Source: Bradysia coprophila
Lineage: Eukaryota > Arthropoda > Insecta > Diptera > Sciaridae
DNA: 64,000 nt
NCBI RefSeq assembly: GCF_014529535.1
Contig: NW_023503493.1
Location: 17,640,001 to 17,704,000, forward strand
Reading direction: 5' to 3'
Shown: positions 1-15,500 of the stretch, one piece after another
How positions within the stretch are numbered: the first letter of the stretch is position 1
Layout: the number at the start of each line of letters is the position of its first letter
The notes under the pieces: model-generated
Told to the model about the DNA's origin: nothing
Seen by the model: the letters and a program-made list of their open reading frames with translations, nothing else
Database searches by the model: none
Translations under genes and position numbers: made by a program

Positions 1-597
1 GTTTAAGAAACGTTTTATCAGTCAAAGGGTTTCCTTGGGCAAATATTTTGTCTGTACGTACAAAGAATAGAGTCGAGAGGTGTCTGAAGAATTACCAACT
101 TAAGACGCGGTTTTAAGCAAAAAAGATTTTTTGAAATTAAAAATTCACTTAAATTTGGATGTAAAATGTTCCACATTGAATCGCATTGAACAGAGCGACA
201 CCAAAAAGTGTTGATAAAAAGACATGACTTCTTCTGAAAGTTCAACGGTTATCTGAACTATGAAATAGTAAAATTTTTACATTTTTTTAAATAAATAATT
301 TCGTTTGAATAGCATTTGAAATGGATGTAGAAAGTACAGTGTAAGATGAGATTTTGGAAAAATTAGCGACCGCGAAGCAATTTTTTAATGGAAATGTGAA
401 AAGATTTCTTATTCCATTCGATACCAAAATTTGGACTACGAAAGTTAGAGATTTAAAAAAAAAAACGGAAACGGAAGTGAGAGTGAGACTCAGATAAGAA
501 AGTATTGAACGAACAAAATTGAAAACAACAGCCTGTGATTTGTGCTTTACAGTTTGATTTATTTGACGATGAAATGATAGTGCCCATGCGACTAACA
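1..597. other. 5' flank of the collagen gene, no gene seen
   Basis: AT-rich sequence upstream of the collagen start codon. The open frames on the minus strand here are short, low in complexity and match no family I know. The part nearest position 597 probably holds the promoter and 5' UTR of the collagen gene, but I see no clear TATA box. Confidence 0.5.
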
Positions 598-3500
598 ATG
601 ACTTCACGGATAAAGAAGCATTTTCTGTCGACGTTCGTGATGGCCGTATTTATGATGCCGTCTGTTCAGATGCGAGCAGATCCAGATGAGAGTAAGTTTT
701 CAAACGTAAACGTGATTTAAAACTAGGTTCCTCGTAAATAGTTCTCTAAGCTCCCACTCTGATCCGCGATTAACCATGATTGATGAGAATGTTTCATGTC
801 GATTGGTAAGTAAGTGACTTACGACGATTGTCCTAGTTAATCGAAAATGTACATACCATTCGGTACGTTGCATATCTAATGAGTTCTGAATTTTGTTTAA
901 AGTGTAATCTTGCGTGAGTAAAGAAATTTAAAGACCTCATAGACCTTAAAGACCTGCGGCCTCTAAACACACCTACTGCATAGGTAGATAGATTAGAATT
1001 TTGGGAGACTTCTTCAATTGAGAAGGAGGAACCCAGATCAAAGGTCATTTTGTCTAGTGCCTAAAAAGCGTATTAATCACCGAGTTGCATAAATAACTAT
1101 CGCTCGTTGAAATAGAACCTACATTGATTCGGTACTTTAAATTGACTTTCGACTTTAGTTTCCAGAGTTGTTAGAGTTGAAAAAGTTCGAAGTAGGCCGT
1201 GAGTGTGGATGGTCGCGAAAATTTTTGCTCCTTGAAACTAAATTTAAAATCAAAATAAAATCGTCTAATTATCACTAAATATTAATTAAACCGTCTCGAA
1301 AGTATCTTGGACGGATGCGCCTTGCTTAACAGTGAAATTTGCACGAAGTGGCTCTTTGTTTTGAGACTTTCGCAGTAAACTAATTTTCTGTCTGGCTTCA
1401 TAAAAGACTTGCAGATCGCGATACCGTAGTTGAGGATTACTTAAGTCAAAAATTGTGATGCACTGATGCACGGGAAGCTATGTTTTAAGATTGCGAGAGA
1501 TGGTTGCCCCGTCTTGGCTTTGCTCCATATCCCACTCAAAAATGCATAGGCGAAATTTCAAGCACTACCAGTTATTTTGAGCTCGAGCAGTTGGTTCATC
1601 TCCCCACTGCCACTTACGATGGACATCCATTGGATTGGACTATTAAAAGCTTTTTTGGCGGATAAGAGATAGAAAAATGAATTTGAGAGCAAGTCTACAT
1701 CAAAACTGTTAATTTACTCTACGAGCTGTACATGAATATCAATGAATTTGGGTGGATGAATGGAATGGTTTAAATATTGGAATCAATGCTGGTAATAGCT
1801 ACGATCTTCACTTTTTTGCATATTTTATTATGACGACAAATCGATGGGGCAAACAAGGTACTAACTTGAATGAATAGATGCAACTGACTCAGGTAAATCA
1901 GGTCCTCTGATTACAGGTAATTTCAATGAAGACTATGTTCAACTATATTGAGACAAATTTAGTAGCTAGTCCGGCCACAAGTCGAGCGACGGTGGTTGTT
2001 GTTAGTTTTAAGTTGTACATGTCAAGTTGCGGGCCAGCGCTGTTATTTTTGGACTCACGTCCATTATATAACTTGGAGGATCAAAAGGTGGTTCTGTCGG
2101 TAAAACTTGGTTCTACCAAAGTTCCAACGTTCATATCCTTCTGGTCGTGTGCAAAGGCACCAGGCTTGATTGTGTCAGGTCAGGTCAGGTCAGGTCAGAG
2201 TTGTTAGAGTTGACAATGATGAATTCAGTGTTGGTTCAGCAATAACATTTTAATTTCAATGTTGAACCTTATTTAACACAGTCCTTCAATCAGCAAAATT
2301 TGTATTTTATACAAAAGCTTTCCGATAAAGCTCCGTTTCATCTCAATACCGGTGCAATGTCCATGAATAGATAAAAAGAAATCGCTGGTACTGTGACCAT
2401 TCAATACAGTTGATTATTTAATCGTAAATGACGTAATCTTATTTCGTAACTCGACTCACTTGGTCATGAAGAGGGGACAAAAAAGCTTGTATGATGTATA
2501 CGTATATTCCCGAAATAAGATAGCCAAAACTACTTACTTCCACTCGTAACAAGTTCATTGTGTTATAGATTATATATATTTAAAAAAGTCTGTTATTAAT
2601 TCGTTGTTTACAGTGTTATCAAACATATGATGATTTGATGGTGTCACATGCGTTTTGTTGGTATAGCAACTTCTGATAAGTATTCAAAGCACTAGATGTG
2701 AAGCGGTTACAAACAGCTTCCTAATAAAAATCTCCGCGTTAGCGAAGTGTGCTTTGTACAATACAGAGAAGCAAAATGAAGTCGTCAAGCTTCAGATTTT
2801 CCTTTATTAATTTAAAAGTTTTCTCAGAACATAATTTTTGTGAAAATATTTCCTTCTGCATTTGCTATGCATTTGATTACCGTAGGTTGTTGCAGCAAAA
2901 TTTATATAAAAAAAATTATAAATGAAGTCCAAAAAAGTCCTTCAAGTCAAACATAGACAGGAAGGATCACAATTACATTACATTGTTTGTTCTACAAGTT
3001 GTTGAGACTCTTCCGGCATAATTCAAAGTCACTAATTTCTACCGAATTTTCAACTAAATGATACGTCTCTTTCGCGCGCGTTACATATGTTTTTCATGAT
3101 TGATCCCTTACAATTAAAGGATTAGCCTCAATACAAAAGGATAGTTTTAGATATTATTCAGTTTAAATTGCATACAAATTGAAGATTGAGGATTTAAAGT
3201 AGGATTTAGAACAAGTACTTCGGAAATCATTTTACAAAATTGTATTAATTCTACACCTTGTTTGTGTGAATCAAACCTAATCCAATTCATTTTGTAGCTC
3301 ATCTGGTCAATCTCATCACAGCACTCAGTATGCCCGATCTGCCACTAATAGTAAATAAGACAGAGGGCATGTGTGGTGATCGAAATAGTCACACAACTGC
3401 CTACAGCATCAATGAAAAAACCATATTAACTGCGATATCTTCAGACGTTTTCCGAATTGGATTTCCGAAAGACTTTTCAATATTAACGGTCATACGCTCA

Positions 3501-6500
3501 ACTCGTTCCGTTCGGAATGTATATCCATTATTTTCGATGTACTCGCAGTCCACCGAAAGAGTTTTATCATTGATGGTCGGATCGGACATTCAACTGTATT
3601 ACCAGGACACTAATGGCACTCCAGTACGTAATACCATTGTCAGTTTCGGCATTGGATTTTCCGATGAAAAGTATAATCGAAATCTGAACGCACGGCTTAT
3701 TGGTTTATTAACGAAAATCTATCACTTAGATGGCATCGCATTGGCGTAACGGCAAAGGGAGATTCAGTAACTTTAGTACTCGATTGTGTTCATCAAATAA
3801 CTAAACAATTAGATCGCGGTGCTAATTCGATAGTTCCCACAAATGGTCTGCTTTTGGCAGGAAAACAATTGAATGAGGATGAAGAGTTTTTCATCGGTGA
3901 CATTGAAATGCTGTCGATCGCTGACTCGCCGGATGCCGCCTATCACATCTGCACAAAATACGCACCGGATTGTTTAAGTGGACACATTAACACTTTTTCC
4001 AGTAGTCAAGATAAGTATGATTCAGGCTCGTCCAGAACAACATCGTCTAGATCATCATCTCGCACCACGTCAACACGCGGAAGCAGTAAAAAGAAAAAGC
4101 AAAGTATTGGTACTGCTCGAGCAGATAAAAATTCGGCTAACACCCGACAGTCATCCCATCAATCAAATCAGAAAGAATCGGTAGCACAAATAAGTGCAGC
4201 TTCCAGATCAAGTCAAATTGATCGCTCCAGTCAATACGAATTAGATGGTCAACATAACGGAAGACAACATAAAGTCTCTATACAATCAAACTATTCAGAA
4301 AGCAATTTGGCACAGAAAAATTTAAAGTCAAACAACAGAAGCAATTCCACTTACGTATCAGATAGTGCGACTTACAATGATGACTACTTCGATTCTATTG
4401 ACGAATCTTTTTACGATGAAGGTGACCTATACAAAGTTAGTTCTAATTTTACAAATGAACGTACAGGTAATAGATAGATTCTACTGTCGAAACAACAGCT
4501 AAACCTACATTAAATTTGCTTTGTCATTTCTTTCATTTCGTAGTTCCGGTAACTCAAAAATATGCAATCATTAGCGACTTCGGTGAGGAGTCTGCAACAA
4601 CAGTAGGAAGTCCTGCGTCATATGGTTTTACAACGGAAAACGTAAATAATGATTTCTACAGCGCAAGAAGCGATTCCAGAGTTAGGCGTGGACCGAAAGG
4701 AGATAGAGGTGAAAAGGGTGAACCAGGACGAGATGGTTTGAACGGTATTACTGGACCCGCAGGACCTCCAGGACACGTCTTCATGTTACCGGTAAACATT
4801 TTTTGGAATAAATATTTTTCATTCTTTCTTTTGATCGTGCAAACAGATTAATCAGAATTCTGGCAATGAGAAAGGGCCCGATATACATGCCGACATGTTT
4901 CGTCAAATGTTGTCCGAGCATATGGTAATGTTGCAATCATCTAATTATGCTTAAATGGAACGGGTTGAAAATAAATTTGCAGTTCCATTACAGACAGCGA
5001 TGCGTGGTGCAGACGGCCCGATGGGATTAACTGGAATTCCTGGACCAGTTGGACCTCCGGGAGCTGATGGAGTTAAAGGACAGCAAGGAGAACAAGGAGA
5101 CGTTGTACGTAATTATCTAATCAATCTAGGTTTACAGTGAATAGATTACGTAGTTTCCTTTCGGCGATTCGAATACAAGGTCAGAACCTTGATATAAACT
5201 CAAAATAAAACACAAGGATATTACTGGCCCACTTCAGGTGCTTCACTTCAAATCTCTATTGGAGAAGTCTATGGTTTCGGTTGAATTTAGAATCGTTTAT
5301 GTTTAAGGGTTTCGCTCTATTTAATTTGTATACACTTATCAGGGCCAGCGAGGTCTTCAAGGAGGTCCTGGTCCAATCGGAAGTGAAGGAAGACGTGGTA
5401 TAGCTGGAAGAGACGGAGAACGAGGTCCATCTGGACCGATGGGATCAAAAGGTGAAATTGGACCGATCGGGATGCCTGGTCCATTTGGTGAAAAAGGAGA
5501 TCGAGGTAGAATTGGCTTAACAGGAGAAAAAGGTGAACAAGGTCATGAAGGTGCGTAGTATGAAGAGTGATAACTAGAAAAGAATATGTGACGTCGAAAA
5601 TATTTATCGTTTAAGGTATCCAAGGAGAAGAGGGTCCTTCTGGGGCTACCGGATTGCCTGGAGAAATGGGACCACGTGGTTTTATTGGTCCGAGAGGCTT
5701 TCCTGGTCCGCCTGGAATTCCTGGAGCAGTTGGAGCTGAAGGTCCAGCCGGATCAAAAGGCAATCCAGGTATTTCTTCAATTTCTGTCATAAATAGCTTG
5801 CTTAAGTTAATAGGTATTTATGCTACTGGAGCTGTAAGATACCGGTTTCTAGTTCTAGTAGCATAAATAGTTGTGTATATCGAGTGTGTGAAAGTTTGCT
5901 TGCTTACCGTAAAGTGCACGTACACTTTACAGTAGAGAGATATATAAAATGATTGCCTCCGCTGTTGGAAATTTATAAGAATCGAAAATTTGAATCAAAT
6001 TCTTTCATTTCATTTTCGTTACCACATGAGAACAACATAAAGAAATCGGCTTGTTGCCTTCTTTAAATGAAAATGTCCTTTTCTTAATAATAGGCGCACA
6101 GGGACAACCAGGGCCGCCAGGAATGACAGGACCACCAGGAGCTGTCGGTGCTCCAGGACCACAAGGAAATTTAGGTAAGAAAATAATAGGAAAGTGCGGT
6201 TTGGAAACTAAAGCTCAAATATAATAGATTTTCTTATAATTCTATGACATTTCATTAACATTACTATTACTGATGACAGCGCTCTATTTTTTTGTGAACC
6301 AACTCCAATTCTATGACATTTCATGGATTTCACTAGAGTGAAGTTATTTCACCAGAAAATAGAGAATGAAGCACTGAAGAAAGGTTGGGCCGCTACAATC
6401 GGAAAATATTTTGTTTGAAACTATTTTCATCGATAATCAGAATTTACATTCCACTTTATGAACCTACTCTAATAACCTAAATTAACTTTTCAGGCCCACC

Positions 6501-9500
6501 AGGACAGCCAGGCCCTGCGGGAAAGTCTGGTTTGCCCGGCCTTCCTGGCGCCGATGGTTCAATCGGACGATCTGGTGAGTGATTGAATGGTTTTTACCCT
6601 AATTTATTTTATCCTTTATTTCCCTACGTTTTCCTTTCGATTCGTTTTATATTCATCTTATTACGAACAGAAAATAGCAAAATAAAGGTTTCTCAGCACC
6701 AAAAACAGATTGATTATTGTTTATTATATTGAATGAAATAAAAATGGTTTTTGAACAAATACACGAAAATAAAACAGTTGACATTAGTACCACGTCTAGT
6801 TTTCCAATAAGTAAGGAATTGTGATTTGTCTCATAAAATTATGACGATTTGTAAAAGTTTTACATATCAATCACTAAAATATTTTTAAAACTGTAAAGTT
6901 AGTACAAAAAAACCTAGTCCTAACTGCAGCCAATCTCGCGTGGCGAAAGTGAAACAGTCCATGTAGACTTGTAGACCTCTTCCCGCATATGGGGAAGAGT
7001 TGTTTAGTATCTCGAAGAAGGATTACAAGCATACACTTGATTTTTAAGTTTATTGGAGAAGTGAGTATAAAAATACAAAAATAAAAAAGAATACGCCTGA
7101 CGTTTGTCTTATTTATGAACCTTTATTCTAATTATTTTAAATTATTATTTTAAATCAATCTAACGCATAGATTTTTTCAACTGACATTATTTATCTATTT
7201 TAATATTTGATACCCATCTATGAGAACTGGACTGAAAAAAATATAATTTCCAGGCTCACCTGGAAAGCCTGGTGAAAAGGGTCATGAAGGTTGGTAGTTT
7301 CATTCTCCAACTTATACGAATTACACTTTACGAATCGATTATACTGTACTCAGGTCCACCTGGAAGTCAAGGAGCTGTTGGTCTTCCTGGACCCAGAGGC
7401 ATAAAAGGTGATGATGGATTGAGGGGCATAAATGGTAATAGTTTATTTAACGTTCTAATAGGAAATAACTTTAAAAATGTGAGTGTTGTCATCTAGGTGA
7501 TGTCGGAGACAAAGGTGCCCGTGGTTTAGATGGCGAGAAGGGTGATTTAGGTCCAATTGGTGAAAAAGGACTCCCAGGTCCAATGGGATCTCCGGGAATA
7601 GAAGGACCAGAGGGTCCAAAGGGATTAGAAGGACCAAGGGGCGAAACTGGTTCAGTAGGTATGTGAACATTACGAAAACATTAAAACAATTGTGGTAGCT
7701 ACGACCTGCGCAGGCGTGCTGAATTACTCCAAGTCTCGCAGAAAATATATATTTCAAGAACGAACGGTTACGATCTGATAATTTTCTTTTCTGAAATTTG
7801 TACGGAACAGCCTTTGATAAACTACCAATAATAAAAATAGAAATGTAATCTAAGTTTTTTTTTGAAAATGTTCGTCTGCCTAGTTTCTGTTTCAACAGAC
7901 TTTATATCATTTTGTAACCAAATAAATAAATTATTTTATTTTATTTCGAAGTTTGATAAGCTTAAATTTAGCTTACAATAGTGTTCAAAAGTTGCAAAAA
8001 TCTGTAACAAATGACTTTTAATGAAACAATAATAATGATAATAATGATTGTAGTTTATGCCAAACTTCATTACTATAACTAAAGTGTGATATTCAATTGG
8101 CTAGTACTTGCATGTAACGGTTTCTGACTAGTGTGCAATTTTTAAGTTGATATGTTCAAGGTCACGCCAGAATGCTTATTTTTCCGTAAAGCAATGTAAA
8201 ACCTTGTATTGTGTTGTGCAACGGAAAAGTTGCCGGCGTGGCCATTACCGACCTTATTAAAATAATATATAGAATGTTATAGTAAAATTTTCTGTGGTAC
8301 ACAGGCAGTCCTGGAGAAAAGGGCAAACAAGGTTTACAAGGCTTTATAGGATATCCAGGCAATGCTGGAGAAAAGGGAGATAAAGGAGCGACAGGACCAC
8401 ATGGTAACCCTGGATTGAAAGGTGAAAGAGTAAGTTTTTTCGCAGATTGTACATTTTTGTAACACTATTTTGTACAACTCTCAAAATTTTAAAGAAAAAT
8501 TGTGAAATTTGTTCATTTTTCCGCGTTTAAAGAAGATATCAAAAAGCTATTCTGTGTTTTCTCAGGGTGAACTAGGAGCTGAAGGAAAAATTGGTGAAGC
8601 CGGTCCGAGAGGCTTTAGGGGTTCGAGAGGTAGGCGAGGAAACGATGGCTTGCCAGGTCCAAAAGGAGACACTGGTCAACCTGGCTCTCCAGGATTAACT
8701 GGTGAGAATTATTCGATCGATGCTGTCGGAGCAAAATATTAAAAAATACTCTTTCCGCAGGTGAGCCTGGTCCACAGGGTGCTGAAGGTATGACAATAAA
8801 TAACCAATAATTTAATTTATTTTAAAATTTAAAGTTATTATGAACTCACTTCAAGCAAATGTAGAAGCACAGATGACAAATAGAGTACTTCTACATAATA
8901 ATAAAATATGAAATCATTTTTCACATTTGTTTACAGTGCTAAAATTTGATTGATACACTGTCGTCAAGTTTCAATACTCTATTTAGAGTACCACTCATGC
9001 TTGAAGTGCGTTGTTATCATCTTTCATTTATTCTAATAAGGAATGTAACATACGTAAAATTAATGATGTTATTGTATAGCGCTGCAAAAATGATTATTTT
9101 GCTCTGATTTATTTTAACGGGTTAATTATAACTTGTCTTCGGGTATTATTTTGGAACAAATTGAACGATACCGATTTTCTATTTAAATATTGACTTGGGG
9201 TGCTAGGGGTATCTATCCAAATACTTGTTTCTCTTTCAACATCTTACGGTGCGAGGGAGAGGACCGAAGACCGGTTTATTGTAACTTGGCTTGTTTTACT
9301 TGTCGAAATATTCTGTTCTCTTTCATCATAAAACTCTATTGGACATCATTTTGGCAACTCGCATCAACCCAGAATATTGATCAGTTTTTCATAATGTGAT
9401 GGATGTTGTTGTTCTGACCAATATTTCATATTTAATAACTGAACAATGTACGCAACATATTACAACTTAAACAGGCAGACGTGGATATATTGGTATGCCA

Positions 9501-12500
9501 GGGCCTATGGGAAACAACGGTAAAGATGGATTACCAGGACCTGTCGGAGAACGAGGAATGCAGGTAGGACCTTTAATTAAATACTTATTTACAATAAATG
9601 TACTAAAGCGAGATATAGATTTTATAGAAAGTTTTCTATTGCCTGTCGTATCTTATTATCCCACAAAAACCTCAAAGAGGAAAAGGTGACGCTAGTGTAG
9701 TAAAAATTAAACTTCCAAAACATTTGATATCGGTTTTGGTGACGCATTCTGCGCCTCAACGTAATCAATTTTAACCAAGAAAATTTTAACAAGAAAATAT
9801 GTCAACGAGAAGTTTACCGATGAGATTTTACAACGAAAGCTTTACAAAAAAAAAATGCGTCACAAAGTGGCAGATGATTATTGTCGTATGAGGGGTTTCC
9901 TCAGCGTCTGCCACTTGTGACGCATTTTTTTTTTTTTTGTAAAGCTTTCGTTGTAAAATCTCATCGGTAAACTTCTCGTTGACATATTTTATTGTTAAAA
10001 TTTTCTTGGTTAAAATTGATTACGTTGAGGCGCAGAATCTATTTTTATACAATTCTGAACTTATCTCTTCGATCGCAAAAACACTTCTTTTTCCAACTTG
10101 GAATCTTTCCGTGCAATGGTCAGAATACTTCTGAATTTAAATATTTTTTCGATCAACCTTTCGGTTCGATCGACTTTCACATTTTGCACACTTTTGTGTG
10201 ATCAGCATTTTGATGTGAGTGCATTTGCACTTCACATCCGTCCAACCTCGATATCGATTTCGTGGACGTTTCATATATTTCCCATGACATACGATTCCGA
10301 ATATTTCGGAATGACGCGGATCAATGATCACAATTTTTTTTAGTTCGGTTCAGTTTTTATAATAGCTTTTCATCCAAGGTCTCAACTCAACTTTAACTTT
10401 CTTCTCGACGTAAAGGCGTTTTGTTGGTTCCTAGGAAATTCATCGCTTCGCGAAATATAACGTAAAGGAGTTTAGTTCGTCCCTACCTAATTCATCTTTT
10501 TACGAAATGATTAAAAAAATTTATTGTACATAAATTGCGTTTTAACACGCCGAGCGATCCACCCATTGCCCCGTAGCGAATGGGTGGGTCGGGCGCCGGA
10601 ACGGTCGGTAACTTAGGAGTTAATTTTTTTTTCTCTCGCATCGTCTAATTAGTCTGTGTAATTTTCTTTATATAAATATAAATATCTGATTATTCACCAA
10701 ATCACCTTACATTTCTAATATCACTCAGTTTTTCATTTTCGTTCTATACACAGCTTAGAACATACTGAACATACTGAGAATACCATAGAAGAATTTTATT
10801 GAAAAAAGTACTATTTTCGACCTGAACTATTACAAGCGTTCAGGTCGAAAATAGTACTAATATTTCGTGTATTGTCTCATTTTTACCCGCAAAGTGTTGC
10901 TACTATTTAAATGAAATTTAGTGTAAAACCAGTACTGTTTAAAAGATTTTAATACGAAATCTTCCGTTTACATTATAGGGTGACATAGGACAGCAAGGGC
11001 CACCAGGTGCACCTGGTGTTGTTGGACCGAGAGGACCACCAGGTTAGTTACCTTGATTTGATGAACTTTTTGATATATATAGACAAAAGACTGGTGTCTT
11101 TAAAAAATTAGTAATTTTACCGATTTTTTTTAAATTCATGTGGAATACATATATAATGGGCAACATCACTAAAAGCCAACACAAACCGTGAACTTGGTTT
11201 TTGCCTAACTGACTGAATGACAATACCAACGAACAATTATATGTAACATAAAGAGACGTTATCGGTACTAAATCCAAGACGAAACCTAATAACCAATTCA
11301 ATCAGATGTCAATAACCTGATGAAGTGAATTATTTGTGTTGCGGTTGAGTTTCGAACCCACAACTAGCAATTCAATGTGAAGTCTCGACTTACACACTGC
11401 GCTATTGAGGACCTATCTCAGATATCTCAGTAATCGATAGACTGTAATGAATTTTGAGAATAAAAAGCATAAATTTTTGACAATATCTTCCGAACCATAT
11501 TGCCGCTTGACTTTACATCGGGCTCAAAATTCAGGAAGAAAAATGTATCAAAATCGGTTCAGTAGTTCCTGAGATATCGGTGATACGCTCTTTAGTGATG
11601 GTGCCCACGATGTAATGAAAGGGGGTAGATGTTTCTGCAAAGTGTCGCATTGTCATAATGTTTCATACACTCGTTACAGGTGAATCTGGAAAAGAAGGTC
11701 AAGCAGGTCCTCCAGGTCTAATGGGTTCGCCAGGTTTGTAATTTTAAATAATTGTTTTTTTTTTGCATTTCTTTTCTAATAGTATTTTATTAGGAACGCC
11801 TGGAAAACCGGGTGAATCTGGTAAAGATGGTTTTCCTGGCCCTCCTGGACAAATTGGATTATCGGGTCCGCCGGGTTCGCCAGGTTTGCAAGGATTTACA
11901 GGAGAAAGAGGACATAATGGCGCACCGGTAATTGCTACACTTATTTTGGCGATAGATTTAAAAATGTTTTTAGCAGATTGTAGAATATACAATGAATTGA
12001 TACTTTTTGTTTGACGTGTGGCAAAGTAACTTAAATATTTATGTCAATTAAAGGCTTAAGTGACATTTTCCTATTTTTATAAATAACATTCTTTCATCTT
12101 TCATGAATCATTTTGTTAAAATTGAAACTGTAACAGGGACTACCAGGTATGAAAGGTGAAACCGGTCCCGTTGGACCCACTGGTCCAATTGGAGATAAGG
12201 GACAACAAGGAGACATAGGAGTAATGGGCCCAATTGGTCCAGAAGGTAAAAGAGGACTTCCAGGCAGCCCAGGACCAGGAGGAGCTAAGGTTTGTAATGA
12301 ATGAGTAATTTTGGAAATATTTCATTCGAACTGTTTTTTGTTTGAAGGTCGTATGATTATAATTAAACCAATTATCATTACCATTTTATCTCAAAAAAAC
12401 GTCATAGAAATCATTGAATCAGGAAAAAAACGTTTTCTTGAAGAGATACTATTCTCAATGCTTGACGCGAAATATCAACACAAGAAATATTTACGTAAAC

Positions 12501-15500
12501 ATTGTCTTCACTAACAGACTTTTTAGTGTAAGAAAACTAATTATGGTTGAAATAAATGTATTTTGTCCAAAGAGAAGAGAGTAAAAAGAAAATTTCTTCA
12601 AAGAAAATCCTTTGATACGCTGAGAACTTGAAATTTTTTGTGGATCTTTAATGGCTAACGGCGGAGATATATACTAGGCCATCTAGCGTCTAAAAAATAA
12701 AAGTTGTAGAACAAATGTATTTCGTATTGGATATTCTAAAAATATGATGTAGGTTTCAAACCGTAGACTTATGTGAGACAGTGTCTAGTCATAATACAAA
12801 GACCTGCAGTGCATTCAATTAATTGGTTCCGTTGGAAAAATCAATTCATAGCCGAGATTGATATCAGCTAACCTTGTTTCATAACATGAATTTATGTGAT
12901 TAATTATGTTGAAAACAATGAATTAGTTGCGACTTTTGGTATTCGATTAGCTCTTAAATAAAGTGATTCATATTGTCCAGATTTTTTTAATTATTTAAGT
13001 GGATCATAAGTTAACTTCAATCGCTAGACAACACCTTTTCATTTTACGAATAGATATAAAAATGCAATCGAACTACGTCATTTTTAGACCCAAAATATTT
13101 ACAGTCATAAATGGTAAATGGTAATTTATCGTTGTTATTGTCATATTAGGGCGAACGTGGAGAGCCAGGTCCTATTGGAGCGATTGGTCGTGACGGATTG
13201 CCGGGAAGCGTCGGTTTGCCTGGTGCTGCTGGACCAGTTGGTCCACCAGGTGAGGATGGAGATAAAGGAGAAGTCGGTCCACCCGGTGAGAAAGGGTTTA
13301 AAGGATCGCAAGGACTTGAGGTATGTTGGTTAAATATTTTCTAAACGAAAGGGCGTTTTAAGAAACAATTTACAGTTTTCAGTTAAGTTCTCCTTTCCTA
13401 CATTGTTGAATTTCTCAATCTCAATCTTTCTATTATCTCAAGTCATTTTCAAGTTTTATTTAAAAGTCTTAAACTGTACTGGCGATTTTTTTAGTGTGTT
13501 TTGCATCTCACTTTTTATCCACAACGCATTTATGTCACTACTTTCAACTTAAAATTTTAATTTGTCTCTTTCACCGATTTGAGACATAGTTTCTTCAAAA
13601 GGAACATATTGTACATGAAAATTGTCATAAATACAGGATTTATAAATCATACATAGAAAACTATAACATCTCTGGAACGTTAAAATAGACATTGACGAGA
13701 GTTCTACACCTAACAGATGTCAATATTTTCTATACAACTTCGAAAGCTCCGACCGCTGTCTGAAAGCTCGATCAACAGGTATTCAAAAGCCGAGTCAAAA
13801 GCTGTGACAGCTACAAACTTAATCTATCAGCACCATAGCACTGCTCCGAGCATTTAAACTGAATTAGGAGACGTCAAATTTACATTTCAGATTTTTTCTT
13901 GAATTTTTGTTTTACTCTATTTTTTTAATCAATTTTAATTCGATACAGATCTGAGCTATACTTTTCGACATTGTTACTGAAAATTGAAAGTTAATAAGCA
14001 ATCAATATTTGTAACATATTTTTTAGGGGCCAATGGGGCCGCAAGGACCACAAGGACAAAGAGGTATTGTAATAAACAAATGTAGTGCATAGATTAAAGC
14101 ATTTTAAACCTTACAGACGGCTATTGAATTTTGTTATACTCCTTTTCGCTTACGTATTTTAATATATTCATTCAAAATCTTTTACTTGATTTTTTAAAAT
14201 ACATTTTGCCTTGCTATCAACAGCCGTCTCTAAAATGGCTAAAAGCTGAAATTATGTTGAAGTATTAAGTATAATTGACAATTGGACAACTGTTCAACAG
14301 AAGATCGTGCTGTAATTAGTAATTCGTTATAGTTGTAAATGGTTATTATCGTTTCTTTGAAGGTGAACCGGGAAGCGCCGGACTTCCTGGAGACAAAGGT
14401 CCACCAGGTTTGATTGGTCGTACGGGCAACAAAGGTGAAGATGGCCCACCTGGATTAGTTGGACCAATTGGAATGACTGGTACAAATATTAAAAAATGCA
14501 CAACGTAGGTGTGCTTCAAATTCAAAATTTAAAGCAGAGAATAGTAGAAATTAGTGACCAATTTTTGGCCGAATCGAGAAAAATATGCATCACGGTAATG
14601 TGCGTGTCAATTAGCCAAATAAGTCACTAAATTTTACTCTGCAGATTCTAACGTAACTTCGTTTTTATTTTAAAATTGAAATCATTTGAATTCGAAGCCT
14701 ATGTTGTGAATTGTAAAAAAACTCAAAACTCAATTATTTCATTCGTAGGACCTCAAGGTCTACCTGGATTGGCTGGATTGAAGGGAGAAAAGGGCGATGA
14801 AGGTCTGAAAGGACCTATTGGCGCTCAAGGTTTGCCAGGAGAACAAGGAAAAAGAGGAGCGAAAGGCTCTGAAGGAATTCAAGGTAATGTCCTGAACTAG
14901 TTTCGATCCTTTTCATTTATTAATTAGCAATTTTTCAGGAAATACTGGCACACCGGGAGGTCAAGGTGAGTCTATAAACTAGTATTTAAAGATAAATTAG
15001 CTTTTGTAAAAGTTCTGATCTTTTTTTAACGAACCTTACCATCTGATTTGGATTTTGTTATTCTGTGTTTTCTGATTTTGTAAACTTAATTCAATGAAGA
15101 AAAGTAAAGTTTAATGTCGCTTTTGCTTCCGTTGCCTAATTTATTAAACGGCTTTAGGTCCAATTGGTGAACCTGGTTCAATGGGTCCTAGAGGCTTGGT
15201 AGGTCCTATAGGGAAAGATGGAGAGAAGGGTAATCCTGGACAAAAAGGAGAAGAAGGAAGATCCGGTATTCAAGGTCCAATTGGAAGGCCTGGATTACCT
15301 GGCTCTGAAGGCCCAAAAGGTGTTAGAGGTCCAGTCGGTCATCCTGGAATGCGTGGTGAACCGGGTTTGCAAGGAGTGAAAGGTAAACGTCCTGAAAAAA
15401 TTATCTGAAAAAATTCAATTTCTCTGGCATCATAACACAATAACAAAAATGAAATTTCATTTTAAATATACAAAATGTAACAGGGGAGCCAGGAACGGAT

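Noticed and set aside
7455-7895. 146-codon minus-strand frame with proline- and leucine-rich start
   Set aside because: Antisense of a collagen Gly-X-Y exon; such antisense frames recur along the whole gene (also at 11744 and 16068).
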